DNA of 64,000 nucleotides. Source: Paramecium octaurelia. Its lineage: Eukaryota; Ciliophora; Oligohymenophorea; Peniculida; Parameciidae. Where the stretch lies: assembly GCA_905182995.1 (NCBI GenBank), contig CAJJDP010000097.1, forward strand, positions 313,897 through 377,896, given 5' to 3'. Within the stretch, counting starts at the first letter, position 1, and the number at the start of each line of letters is the position of its first letter. Shown here one piece after another: positions 36,539 through 49,137 of this stretch. The notes under the pieces are model-generated. The model was not told the origin of the DNA. It was given only the letters and a program-made list of their open reading frames with translations, and searched no databases. Position numbers and translations under genes: made by a program.

Positions 36539-39130
36539 ATGGGAAGTGTTTGTAAGAAACAAGATGACGAAAATGAACTTAATAGTTTAATTCCAAAAAA
36601 GAAAGGAGACACCATCACCATATCCTAAAACCATGGAGGAGGGTCTCAGATCATCTAAAAAAAGAGAAGCACCGGAAATAAGGGAGATTATGAACCAGAT
36701 GCTGTTGTGGAAAAAATAGAAGTGGAAGTATCTTTTACTATATGATGAAAGCTTAAACGTAATGATAGAAAAAAGTTGGTTAAGGTTGAAGCTCGTTAGG
36801 ATCAAGAGGAAATAGTAGAAAACATCTAAAAAAGTAATAAAAAGAAGTCGCCTTTTGATTACTAACTTATTTTGAATTCATTCACCACAAATTCTCTATT
36901 TCAATCCCTTTCCCAATAGGAACAGTAAACAATATTAAAATATTTCTTCAGGGAAGCTATTTTAGAATAGATGTTTTATTGCACTACATCAGATGGCCAA
37001 TTTGTATTCCGACAGGGAGATTTGAAGGCAAGCTCCTTTTTTCTAATTGGTATTATTGCTCAATATTGAAGAACGTGGCTAGTGTCAGATCATAATAGAT
37101 GGAGAAGTGAAGAAAGTATTAAAACAATCTGACTCATTTGGAGAGAGAGCACTATTATACAATGCTCCTAGATCTGCATCTGTGAGAGCAGTTGGGGATT
37201 GTGCATTTTGGGCTATCGATAGAAATCTATTTAGAAAAATGATTGAGGATATGAGAATGCATGAATTTGAGGAGAATAGACAATTTGTAGAAAATTTGAA
37301 ATCATTTGGTATAGTATCCAATATATCCAATAGAATTTTTAACTTTTGATTAAAGAACAGCCATCTCAAGTGTGTTGTTTACAGTGCAATTCAAGAAAGG
37401 AGAGATTATAGTATAACAAGATGAAACAGCAACTTCATTTTTCATAATTAAAAAGGGATCAGTTTCAGTCATTTAGAATGACAATGAGATTAGAAAGATG
37501 AAGAAAGGTGAGTCATTTGGAGAGATGGCTTTATTCTAGAATTCTAAACGAGGAGCCACAGTCAAAGCAGCCGAAGAAGATGTGAGATGTCTTGTGATCA
37601 CAAGAGATGAATTAACTAAAATTTTAGGAGACAAAATCTAAGTTATTATGTTCACAAATAAATAATTATGGGCTATTCAAAAACATTAAGTCTTAGGATA
37701 ATTAACTGAACTCTAAATCCAAAAAATTGTGCAAAATATGAATCAATTCAATTATGAACAAGGAGCTGTAGTCTTTGAGGAAAAAGTGTAGAAATTGGTG
37801 ATTGTTTTAAAAGGAGAACTAATATTTGTAAATATCTACGTTTATACTTAAGGCAGACTGGGTCTAAAATGAAAGCCGCTAGTGAAGGTTAAGTTTTTGG
37901 AGACGCTTACTTCAACAAGTAACAACTCAGTGACCCAGTCATTGCCAAAGATAAATGCATCCTAGCAGAGATTGATTTCAAAAGATTTGAAGAAGTCATC
38001 GGTGGTGCCTTAGATCAAGTAATTAATAAAAATTAAAAAATCAGTGAAAAGTAAATAGAACAAACTAATTTTATAATAGACACAAGAAATAAGAGAGTTA
38101 GAAACATGATTACTCTCATCTTAAGCTAGAAGAATTCATTTCATTAAAGAAATTGGGATAGGGATAATTTGGAAATGTTTATTTGGTCAAAAATCCTAAG
38201 GACAATCCTACACATTTTTATGCTTTGAAATGCATATCCAAAGCATAAATTGTTGATTAACATCTAGAAAAACATTTAGCATAAGAAAAGCAAGTGTTGA
38301 CATCTGTGCATCATCCATTCCTAATGAGATATTATTGCAGTTTCAAGGATTCTAATCATGTATTCTTCCTTGTAGAGTTCATCAAAGGAATGGAACTCTT
38401 TGATGTAATTAGAGACATTGGTTTATTGAGTGCTTTTGATACTCAATTCTACATTGGGTCTCTCATTCTATGCATAGAGTATCTCAATAAACAAAAGATT
38501 GTTTACAGAGATATCAAACCTGAAAATATCATGGTTGATGAAAAAGGTTATGTGAGACTAATAGATATGGGAACGGCAAAGTTTCTAAACCATAAAAGCG
38601 GCAGAACTTATACTATCATTGGAACTCCTCATTACATGGCCCCAGAAATCTTACAAGGTAAGGGTTACACTTTCCCTGTCGACATCTGGTCAATTGGTAT
38701 CTGTATGTACGAGTTTATGTGTGGATAAGTTCCTTATGCTGAAGAGGCTGAAGATCCATATGAAATCTATGAGGATATCTAAAAGAAGCAATTATCTTAT
38801 CCTCAATTTCTCAAAGATAGGAAGGCTAAGAAGTTTATGGAGTAATTGCTTAATAAAACACCTGAGTTGAGATTGGGAGGGTCCTATGCCAGTCTGAAGG
38901 CCAATTCATGGTTTGACTAATTTGATTGGGTACTTTTTAATTGTATTTTCAAATAGGATAAGCTGTATGATAAGGAAATGAAGGCTCCTTATATGCCACC
39001 TTAATAGAAGATGCCAGCCACAGGTAAGGATGTGTAAGGTACACCAATAATGAAAGAGCTCTAAAATCTGAATGCCCAAGTCTATAAAAAGGAGAAAGCG
39101 AAAGATCCTAACTGGGATCAAGAATATTGA
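36539..39130 (+). CDS. cGMP-dependent protein kinase (PKG)
   Basis: 811 aa; six introns (24, 22, 25, 29, 29, 27 nt) give an exact frame. It starts MGSVCKK: Gly2 plus Cys5 could be myristoylated and palmitoylated. Three cyclic nucleotide-binding domains follow: the first with SDSFGERALLYNAPRSASVR, the second with GESFGEMALFQNSKRGATVK (both with the phosphate-binding Arg), and a third, more degenerate one around GQVFGDAYF. The kinase domain begins near residue 490: LGQGQFGNVYLV, YALKCIS, VYRDIKPENIMV, IDMGTAKF, GTPHYMAPEILQGKGY. HRD is YRD and DFG is DMG, substitutions known in this AGC group. The C-tail has FDQFDW and ends WDQEY. Several cNMP domains in one chain are typical of alveolate PKGs, which control ciliary beating and secretion. 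Confidence 0.96.
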
Positions 39131-39222
39131 AGTATTTTATGCACACAACTTTTTTATGAAGAATCTATACAATTAACTAATTAATATCAATAGATACAAT
39201 ATGAAAAATTAATTATTAATTA

Positions 39223-41129
39223 ATGACTATTTTTTTCCATAAAATTTTAGATGCTGAGACTGAGAGATAATATAATTGCTTCCAAAATGAATAAATCATT
39301 AAAATTCAAAATAAATAAAAAGTTCTAATCCTTCTATTAATAAGTGTTTTTACAATTTAAAAAGGAATTGAGAAAAGTTGGACTTCATTATCCTTTAATC
39401 TATTCGGATTTATTTTTATAACAATATCCTACAAGTTTGTGAAAAAAGCTTCCATGTATTACAAATATTTGCTCTTGGTTATTGTTTTGATATTTAATAT
39501 TTTTTACCCTTTGAATCGCTACATTGGTACAATTCCAAATCAAGACACTTATTTGGATGGCTACTTTATTTGCCTTGGTTCATTATCGTAAGTTATTCAT
39601 ACTACCTATTTAGAATCCTCAATAGTGTAGAGGCTTAAGCCAAGTACATGGTGATGATACCAATTCTAGTATTTAATTTGTATGTAGGGCCTTATAATGA
39701 AACTGGCCTGTGGTCACAAGGCTTGAAGTTTGGGATTATGACAGTCATGGACATTCAATTTGGAATACAATAGGAAATTTATAGAAGAAAATAGTTTTTC
39801 AAGTTGAATTGCAATAAAATAATTCAAAATTATTTCAACTCCTAAGATTTGTTCGACATCTTCAAGGTTAAATTCGACGAAAATGTTAAGTCCATAAAAT
39901 TATCATCCCTATTAGAAAAACAAAAGTTTAATGAATTTTAACAATTAGATTTTAAATAGCGAATAAGAAAAATATTAGTTCATCCTAAAAAATATAACAC
40001 TGAGATGAAAAAGAAAAATTAATAGAACCAATTTTAATGGAACAAAATTAATTTGGAAACATTTCTACTTTACTTTCTAAAAGGAATAAAACCCAAAACA
40101 GAATTTAAATTATTTGAGTCTTTCAAGAACAAATTGAAAGTAGAGCTTGAAGAAATCTCAATTAAAAATTTAGTATAGAATGAAATTTCTACATTCAACT
40201 CCAAACAAATTGTAATATATAAAATTCATCACTATAAGACTCCTCAAGCTTTGATAATCTTGAAACAACATTAGATATCCACTAAAATCAAGAAGTTGAA
40301 ACTCAAACAAGAAAATTATAAGCTCATTATAAAGTACTTTATTTCCATCTTTAACTCTTCCTTTAAGAAATGCTTAACAATATTGCAGGATTTCAATCAA
40401 ATTTGCGAATTCAATATAAATTCATAGCAATAATTAATATTTCGTGAGCATCACACTTAGTTAAATAAAGCTTGGAATTCATTTAGAAACATGGTAGATT
40501 TTATGCAATTATCATGCAATATCAACCCATTGGCAACCTTCAATATTCTGCAAATGATTGAATAGTTAATATAAGCAGTTAAATATCTGCATCATGATAA
40601 TGTTGTAGATCTGGAAATCATAAATAAATTAAAAAGTTCATTTGTTGTCTCTAATAATGCAAAGATGAAATAACTCTTCTTAAATTTGTTCTATTATATA
40701 TTAGATCTAAATTATGGAAAAATTTAAATCATATTACAAGAGGAGTAAAATAGCAATGATAATATTATTGATGTAAAGATTAAGTATCAAAGAGAAAGCA
40801 TATTTACAAAGTCAGAATTATCCAGTTTTCCAATCATAAATCCAATGACCTTTTCAGATTTACAACGTAATTCAAGGAGCATGTTTAATTTAGAAATACC
40901 CATTAGCATTTGGTTGGTAAGACTTTTAGGACCAAAAGATAAAATTATAATTAGAAAAATGAAATAGTAATATGAATTAGAATTTTAATTGTATAAAATA
41001 TTAACTGCTGATATGAGTTTACAACAATATTATAATATAAAACTAGAAAATCAAATCATATTACAACAAGAAGAATAACCTTTGATCACAAATTGTATTT
41101 CTATATAGCCCTGTTTATATGGACAATGA
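39223..41129 (+). CDS. degenerate histidine-kinase-like membrane protein
   Basis: 626 aa with one 26-nt intron. The N-terminus has about six hydrophobic segments (for example LILLLISVFTI, LFGFIFITISY, YYKYLLLVIVLIFNIFY, then VMIPILVFNLYVG). The layout matches ciliate membrane histidine kinases. The C-terminal half resembles their ATPase region in outline: MKQLFLNLFYYILDLNYG where the N-box should be, and SIWLVRLLGPKDKIII where the G2/lid helix should be. The H-box (HELRTPL), the N-box Asn and the DxGxG loop are missing, so kinase activity is unlikely. There is no receiver domain. I infer a pseudo-kinase receptor or dimerisation partner; a different membrane family with a chance resemblance is possible. 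Confidence 0.6.
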
Positions 41130-41335
41130 CTTTATATTTTCAAAATTAGCATTATTGATCGTCTATTTTCTTAATCATTTAGTCAATAAAAAATAAATAC
41201 ATTTGAATAACAAAGAGTTTAAATTCTTCTTTAAAATGTAGATCTTAATATAAAGGAGAATTGAAATTACGAACTAGATTATCTGTTATATGTAACATTT
41301 TTATTTAATAATTTGATATATTTTTGATAATAAAG

Positions 41336-43144
41336 TCATGAATCTACTTTTTATATAGATTTGATTGAGGGAGAAGATTCAGAATCTGAATCATCCTATT
41401 ATTCAATTTGGGGCATTCTACTAGGAAGGTCAGACAGAAAATGTGTCTATGTAACAGGTGAAAAGTTAGTTAAACTTTTGACTTCCTTTCTCATGTTAAT
41501 CCTAAAGAGTTGAATAATATCATCATCTAAGAATTCAACCAAATGTTGGTTAATTTGATCATCCTTAAATTTGGCAAGATTGTTGAATGCTGTTTAAGCC
41601 TCAATTGCTTTCTCAAGTTCTGATTACTCAGGCTTTAGAATTGAAAAATAGGATTGCTTATTGCTCGAATGCAAATCTATGTTCGGTTTCGGTAGGAAAT
41701 CAAATAATTTGATTTGATCTGGGGACAATAAAATCATTTTTAATTTATCAATTTCTTGCAATTTCTTTACTATGTAAGTAATATCAAGAGAATTATTAAT
41801 CTTGCTCATTGAATACGAGATCAATTGCTACTTCTAGCCTCTTGCACAAGGGATATAATCACAAAAGGATAATTCTAATTTACTGTTCCTCTCATCGAAG
41901 AATCGTTTGATGCTATCCTATAAGGCATTAATCAAAAACTTATGGTCGTTCTTCTCTGAATTTCTGCCGTTCGTTGTCATTTATCGATTTATCCTCTCTA
42001 GTTGTGAAGTTTTCAATTGAATTGACTTCAACCTTTATTTAGCAGTATTGCTTGGGTGTATCTTTTGTTACTACTCTTCGTTTTGATTGTTTAGGTTAAA
42101 GTTAAATAATTCGTTCAAGAGGGTGACTTTATAAGACAATTCGTTTAAGGGAGTTACAATAAATAAAGCAGCTAAAATGAAGATTTCGCAAAGGCCACCG
42201 AAGTCACTTAGACTTTATTGAATTTTGGGATATGAGATTTGATAGATTTATGTCAAATTATCTAAGTAGAAGCGATAAGTCGCATATACTTTTTCATCTT
42301 GGGAGTCGAAGTTCTCATATAGATTATTGATTGATAGAGATTTAGTGGTTTCTAATTCTTGCAAGATGTATCCGTGATCCTATTTGACTTCTGTAATTTG
42401 GAAGATGCCATTGAATCTTTTGGTGTAATATTAATTGATAACATTTTTAAATGTCTTGCCATATAATTGATGGGGTTGGTCAAAGTTCATAGTGTCTGCA
42501 TAAGTTGATAGTGTCTTAATAATTATCTCATCATTTTCTATTAATGGACATTTACTGCTAGTTAATTAATAATAAAATTACGTTTCTTCGCATTGATTAA
42601 TAGAAACTTCTATATACTTATAATAGTCTGAATCCAAACTGCCCTCTATAATTACATGTGGAACTGACTCCCAATCTATGCAATATTGAACTAGCGAAGT
42701 ATTGACAAAATAATCGTGAAGTCCTTCTTGTTTTTAACATCGTATTAGAGGAATATTTGTTTTTTCAATATTAGGAGTCATCTTCGAGTTGGTTTTATCT
42801 TCAAATAGTTGACTCACCAACCACATTGAAACAGTGTATGAATCTCCGAGATCATAATTTAGAGAACTGATAGTAATCGTGAAATTTTCTTTCGATAAAT
42901 ATATTGGGGGTTGTTGTTGTGAGTATGATTGGTTAGTAAGTAAGGTAGGATTGTCATGTATTACAAATGACGAAACGATATTGATAAATTGGATTAAAAG
43001 CACGGAAATTATGCCCATGGTCATAAAGGTGCCCAGCAAAGTTCTGTGTCCCCCTTGCTTAAGGAGGAACAAATCAACTGGTTTGACAAAGACGTTAATG
43101 TATTTTAGATAGTGAATAGCTTGATCGAGTTTTTTTTGATTCAT
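41336..43144 (-). CDS. transmembrane protein, ciliate-type, unknown function
   Basis: 602 aa in one frame without introns. After a short N-tail with KPVDLFLLKQGGHRTLLGTF there is a hydrophobic segment (TMGIISVLLIQFINIVSSFV). A large domain of about 350 residues follows, probably extracytoplasmic, with few cysteines. A second hydrophobic segment, GGLCEIFILAALFIVTPLNE, is followed by a 170-residue charged tail. Two-pass proteins with a Gly-His/Arg-Thr loop just before the first helix and a FGG motif before the second are common in Paramecium and Tetrahymena and are usually labelled only 'transmembrane protein'. I infer a surface or vesicle membrane location. No enzyme motif seen. Confidence 0.75.
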
Positions 43145-43275
43145 TTATAATGATAATGATTGAGATTTGAAAACCTTTTAATGAATTGTTTTAGGAAATA
43201 TACTATGGTAATGATTTAAGAGTTTTTAATATTGAGAATTCAAAATATATTAATACTAATAATAAGAATAAATAT

Positions 43276-43881
43276 TCATTCATCCTCTTATGATTAAATA
43301 ATCCTTTATAAAATTACTTTTTCCAATCCCATAGAATTTCTGAACATGATTTGCTCATTTAAGCCAAATTTCTTTTTAACTAGATTCGAGTGGGGGAATA
43401 TTTCATCCATGAATGAAAACTCTTCAAAATTAAAATAAGGCTTAAAATCCTATCTTCTTGAGTGAATAGAAGACAACTTATATTATTACAACTTGTTTGC
43501 TTATTACACATAATTACATATTTATTTTTATAGTTAGTGTTTATCTTTAGTATTTAAATTAATTGAGAAGGATGGTTTTGATAATTTTTTTGCTTTAGGT
43601 CTGGGGATTTTATCTACATTCATCTTCTATCTTCTTAATTAATTAATCAATCTAGAAGGAGGCAGTCTCAGTTACTTGTGCTGATGTAATTAGTTCACCA
43701 CATAATCATAAGATTCATTTTCAGTTTTGATGGAACTGTTAACATGCGAAGACTTCTCATCCTTGGGTACATAGAGAGTCTTGTAGATGAGGTTCCTATT
43801 TTGAGAACTCATTTAAGTCTTTGATTTGGTTGTAAGACTTTGTTTATCAAAGTGAATAATTGGAAGAATCTCCTTACTCAT
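43276..43881 (-). CDS. hypothetical protein (201 aa)
   Basis: A single open frame from ATG at 43881 to TGA at 43276 with heavy use of TAA/TAG as Gln. Basic and hydrophilic, with a Lys/Pro/Arg-rich middle (DKIPRPKAKKLSKPSF) and Gln runs. No signal peptide, membrane helix or known motif. The start lies 26 bp after the stop of the aminotransferase on the same strand. Family not recognised. Confidence 0.5.
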
Positions 43882-43906
43882 ATTAATAATAAACTTATAA
43901 AATAAT

Positions 43907-45283
43907 TCACACAACATTAATCCATTTATGTGGTTTGCTTCCAGTCTAAAGGAATAATAATGAAGGAATACTTGAATCTCAGTGATCATATCAAACAACT
44001 AGTGAGACAACTCACCAGCATTTAACTTAGGATCATACTTAACTTCGTAGATTTAGTCATTATATCCAATAGCTTCGATTGGTTGAATGCTGACAGCAGT
44101 GCCTGATCCGAACATTTCAATCATCTACATATAGAGAGATTTATGTTACTCTTCCTTCACTTATTGCCTCGATGACTTCTTGGATGTACACCTTCTTTTC
44201 TATAACTTTGAATTATTTCATCTCTCTGGTTAATTCCTGAATTTAATTTCAATTTAATACAAGCAATGAGTCTCTGACGATTCCTGGCAATATGGTACCA
44301 TCGAGTTGAGGAGTAACCAATTCTCTTTCTCCTTGCTTATTCTTCCAGAAGAAAAACAAATTGCAAACTCCCATCTCCTAAACCAATCCGTCTGGTAACA
44401 TCCACAAATTTTGATGGAATCCAATTTTTTAAACTTCCTTCAATGGCATGACGGTGGGAGCATAATTACCTGCAACTTTATATCCTCCAACGCCTCCTGG
44501 AGCTGAACGAATCTATTTTATACAAGCAAATTATTACTGTTGTGGTATTACAAAATACTCTAACTGGTTTTAGACCAGATGGGAAATATGGACCCACAGG
44601 ACATAAAACAACAAACAATTTTGCTCTGCTGGATGCTCTCACTCCTAAAGCTTCCTCTGTTGCTATGATGGTTGGTCTTATGTAACAACTAAATCCTGGT
44701 CTGTCAGGTATCCAATCCTGATCCACTTTCAATAAACCTTCAATGCATTTTTATAATTCTGCCCCATCAAAGTCAGGCAAAGAAAGTCTCTTTGCTGACT
44801 GTTTCATTCTGTACATATTGCAATCCAATCTAAAGGTTCTGATAGTCTTGTTTGGACCTTTGTATGCCTAATAATAATCCATTTTTCAAAATACTTTAGC
44901 TCCTTCAAAACACTCAATGGCATAATGTAAGCATGCAGCAAATGGGTGGATGGAAAAGCTTTTAAAAGGAATAATCTAAGGACGTGACCAACTAACCATA
45001 ATATTGACTTGATTACCCCATTTTTTCAGTCCAATCAATTTCTAACATATGATCAGTGTGAAATGCTCCGAAAGTCATTATTTTAGGATCACAAGGTGGT
45101 TTCGTTATGTAATGCATGGTGTGAGTGGTTGTCATATCTCTGGCCTAGAAATTAGGATTGCGAAAATTACTTAGAAGGAGGGATATGGACTAGTGAGGTC
45201 TAGATTTTTGTAGTAGGAAAATCGGAAGAATAACTGCCATATAAATGAAATGATGATACCTTTTGAACTTTTGACGCACTCAT
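43907..45283 (-). CDS. branched-chain amino acid aminotransferase
   Basis: 390 aa after removal of eight introns (24-27 nt), with exact frame. The sequence follows class IV aminotransferases of the BCAT type: [16 protein letters not shown] near residue 60, [15 protein letters not shown], the arginine-rich [17 protein letters not shown], the block from [19 protein letters not shown] to [16 protein letters not shown], the pyridoxal-phosphate lysine in [16 protein letters not shown] near residue 222, and [13 protein letters not shown]. The C-terminal part has [19 protein letters not shown]. It transfers the amino group of Leu, Ile or Val to 2-oxoglutarate. The first 40 residues are basic/aromatic (FFRFSYYK) and could target mitochondria. 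The start at 45283 is the first ATG in frame. Confidence 0.96.
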
Positions 45284-46235
45284 GGACCGTAAAATAAATA
45301 TTTAAATAATTTGATATCTATATTAAACAATTACGCATTATGTCAATGTAAATTAACTCATTGATTACGCTATTATACATTTACGAATTATTGCATTAAA
45401 ATTCAATGACCTAATATCACCTGGAGAATATTGACATTGTTAATTAGTCATCATCAAATTAAGATAGATGTATAACAATCAAAAGATGATATTAAATGAC
45501 AACTTAAGGGAATAATTAATTTAAATATTAAGTTGAGTCTTCCCTTCCCACTCAAAACAAATTGCTATGAAGAATAATTGATTAACTAAGCTCAATAGAA
45601 ACAAGAATTGATCAATTATGGAAGTTTGAAGAATACTTTCCTATCTTGACTTAAATCTTGGATAATCACTAAATATAAATGATAATGTATAATAGCAAAC
45701 TAAGCATTTGGATTAGATGTTTCTTCAGATATTGGAAGCATTCTACATTTTCACACTTTGTTTTAAATTAAAAGAGATATTGATATGCTGTTCATAAAGC
45801 ATTTTAAGAATATGGATTTGGATTACGTAATTTGAATACATAATATTCTGAAGTACATATTCAAGAATCAGATTAAAGTAATCAAAAATATATACAAAAA
45901 ATGTTTTGTGCATTCCTAATTTAGAATAGAATAGAAATAGAAAAATCATATTTTGATGGTTTTAATGAAAAATAGAATTAAAACTTCATATATGTGATTT
46001 AGTATGGAAATCCTAAAAGTAACTTAAGAATTATTTAATATTTCATACTAAATTAATACCTATTTGATAGCATTCAAAAGAATATCAGATTTCTTATACT
46101 GCTCAACATAAGATTTGTTCTGAGTTATAATGAACACGAATGAGCAATTCTTAAATTATGTTGTGACATAGCTATAAGGTGACACTTTTGATCATAATAG
46201 ATTTTTTGTATTAAATTAATTAATATTTTAACAGT
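45284..46235 (+). other. 952-bp spacer with a UGA-broken plus-strand frame
   Basis: One plus-strand frame is protein-like from about 45570 to 46132 but is broken by TGA near 45782, and its first part lacks a convincing ATG. The text after the break (about 115 codons) is varied and not low-complexity. It could be a decayed gene or a short gene with an intron I could not place. The remainder is AT-rich and must contain the promoter of the aminotransferase (minus strand). Confidence 0.35.
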
Positions 46236-48108
46236 ATGGGTTAATCGCAATCCCAAAATCTAGAACAATCACGTATGAGTGTTCCAAAAATCAACTAATT
46301 ACAGTTTTGGAAATCAGTAAATGACATCCGGTATGGAGAAATCAAAGTCTACAAATTAAATGATGGCCATGCAGTTGCTGTAAAAGATCACATCTTTCAA
46401 GATGATGAATAATGGCATCTCTTTCGACAACAAGCAGAATAACAGATGTAATCTAGATAGAAAGATCCATTCTTAATTGAAATGCTGGATTTATAATTTA
46501 TTACAGAAAAAGAATTATGCACTCAGATGACTTAAGCGCATAGTGTATATGAGTATTTTGATGAATACTTGGAAAGATTGATTGTAGAACAAGCAGCATC
46601 TAAGCAACATTTTGAAGAAATTGAAATAGCAGCCATGCTTCATTGTACTGTATTGTCTTTATTCATTTCATTCTAGTTGGTAGCCATTCAGAAGTTGAGC
46701 ATTCAACAAAGGTCTCATGGAGACATCAGACCACTTACCATAAGTGTCACATCATTTCCTAAAAACTGTGCAATCCGATAACATGAACCATACCCAATTT
46801 ATAAATTAACAGATATTCAATAACTAACAGACTTAAATGCCTTCAAACGATGTGTGACCAAATAAGTGGCAAACTACAATTTAAGTCCTGAACAATTGCA
46901 ATTTCTTAAACAAAAAGTCCTTAGACCCACATATGATATGAACAAATCAGATGTCTTCAGCATCGGCTTAACTGCCCTGTAGATGACGACACTGAAAAGT
47001 ATCAACGATATTTACGACTATCCTCATTATCTGATTAATACGGAGAAGTTAGATACCTACATACGAGAGATGAAAACACTGTATAGTGAACAGTTATGTT
47101 CTATAGTGTGTTAATTGTTATAATTAGCCCCTGAAACCAGACCTAATTCAAGACAAGCCAATGATCTGTTAATTGGTTACAGATTTCAACTTGAAGATTA
47201 TTTCAGAGTATTTTGTTCATCCTATTAAGTAATCGACTCTCTAAGAAAGCTTACCTAATTATTCAATTGATTTTAGATTGCAAAATAGTAATCAAAAAAT
47301 TGAGTAATAAGTGGTCAGCAGAGTAGTAGACACTACTGACGTTTATGAACAATTAGAGCTCCTGGAATAAAGAACTAAAATTGCACTTCAAAGAAGTTAG
47401 GATGCATAAAATAAGTGCCAAAAAACACCAGGCAAACAATTAGAACAAACTAGAAGTTGCTAATTATATAGCAATCTAACCCCCATCACTTAATAAGAGC
47501 TTTAATTATAATTAAGTGATTACAAACAAGATAATTTAAATCAGCAATCTTCCTACTATAACCAGCATCCCAATTACCAAAAACAAGAAATTCATCAATT
47601 TTAGATTCAAGAACATGAACATTATGAATATAACTAATAAGAAATTGAGGACAAGCCTAAGTAAAGTGTTGTGGAATAATTTACTCCCTCCAATTTAAAA
47701 ACCATAGAACAAAGACCCAATATTTATAATGCAACCACCCTTTCATAATAATAATTATTTGAATCAATTAATACTGATTAAGCTAAATCATATTAGCAAT
47801 AACAATATTCTTAATAATATCAGAATCAATCAAAATACTAGCCATAACCAAGATAATCCTAGCTTCTTAGAGATTAAGAGTTGACAAAATAATTGACTGG
47901 ATAATAAGAATTTATCCCAAATTATTAGCACTTACAAGATAATCATGAGTAATCTCCTTATAATTCCAAATAAGATATCCATTAGCAACTCTCTGATCAC
48001 TTTGAAGCCTAACAATAAGTGGGAGTAAGATTATCAGGTACCCAAGCATAGAGGTAGAGACAACAAACTGGTTCAATAGTGGAAACTAGAAGATCTAATC
48101 ATTAATGA
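46236..48108 (+). CDS. pseudokinase-like protein with Gln-rich tail
   Basis: 616 aa, one 22-nt intron at about residue 328. Residues 25-320 follow a protein-kinase outline: a VAVKDH segment with the beta3 Lys, a long helical middle, SHGDIRPLTISV where HRDLKPEN should be, and NKSDVFSIGLTALQM, equivalent to the DVWSxG helix. There is no glycine loop, no DFG and the catalytic-loop Asp lies in an altered HGD context with no Asn or Lys after it. A catalytically inactive scaffold is likely. After residue 330 the tail is extremely Gln/Asn/Tyr-rich, with dozens of TAA/TAG codons, and is prion-like in composition. It starts MGQSQSQ, so Gly2 could be myristoylated. Confidence 0.7.
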
Positions 48109-48185
48109 TTAATTATAATGATAATCTATAAATATCTAATTATAATCAATAATATTCAGTCAATAGTATTAACTATTAATTAATT

Positions 48186-49137
48186 TCAGAGTTCATTTGG
48201 TAGACCATGTAATCTTTCCAAATAATCCATTACTGGAGTACTTAAGGCTGCCTGAACTATAAATTGAGACAGCCTCAGCTACCAACCAGCATAGTACCCA
48301 ATCAAACCTTTATCCTTATAAACTTTGATAAAAGCCTTTGGGAGAGTTAGTTATTTGTAATTTCCATTTTGTTCCATTTAATATGCTGTCTTTACAGCAT
48401 CAAATGGTTAGACAAAAAGGATGTTTGGAATGGCAGTCAATAGACTGCACATTGCAATTTAAGGCAAAGTTAGAGCATGACTTGGGCTCTCTTTAAAAGA
48501 GTACCTAATCTTGTGGTCCCAATAGAGGTAATTGGTCCAAGATACTACTTATTTCAAAACCATAGCCTCCATGCCGGTGTAAAGATTCCTCATAAAATGA
48601 GACAATGACCTTTCATTTCTCCATAACTATTTAAGTACTAATGATATTAATTGAATTTACTTGATTTTGATTAATGTTGAGTCATCAATTAACATTTAAT
48701 TCTTTCCAAAGGACAAGTGACAAAAGATTCAAATAATGCGATTGTTGCACCTGCCAATCCTTTGTGCAAGGCGGGATGATGCTCAATCCAAGTTTATGGT
48801 AAAAGTTCCCTATAGTATTTGGGGATCAATATCATCATTGGCCATCTATTATGTTGATATTTAAAATATACCTGTAGTATTGTTTAAACAATTGAATACT
48901 GACTTGGGATGAGAAACCAGCAAAAACCCCTTTGAGAACTCCGTTCCTTTTATAAGTATCTTTGAATAATTATTTCATCGATGATTGAGTGTTCTCAGCT
49001 TGAAGTAAAGTCTTGAATCTATCAAATACATGATCAATGGGCAATCCAAGAATTACTCTAGATATACCAATTATCTATGTTTCTAAGATTGGCTTCAAAT
49101 ATTTCTTAGTACGAACTTTGAATATGGATTCAGACAT
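48186..49137 (-). CDS. mitochondrial carrier family (SLC25) protein
   Basis: 300 aa, the standard carrier length, with introns of 26 and 23 nt and an exact frame. Three repeats are visible. Each signature helix carries a Px[D/E]xx[K/R]-type motif: GLPIDHVFDRFKTLLQ, TCPLERIKC and VQPFDAVKTAYQ. Carriers sit in the mitochondrial inner membrane and exchange metabolites or nucleotides. The contact residues that set the substrate cannot be judged here, so no substrate is named. The last residues (MDYLERLHGLPNEL) form the usual short matrix helix region. Next gene upstream on the plus strand is the pseudokinase, convergent, 77 bp away. Confidence 0.9.
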
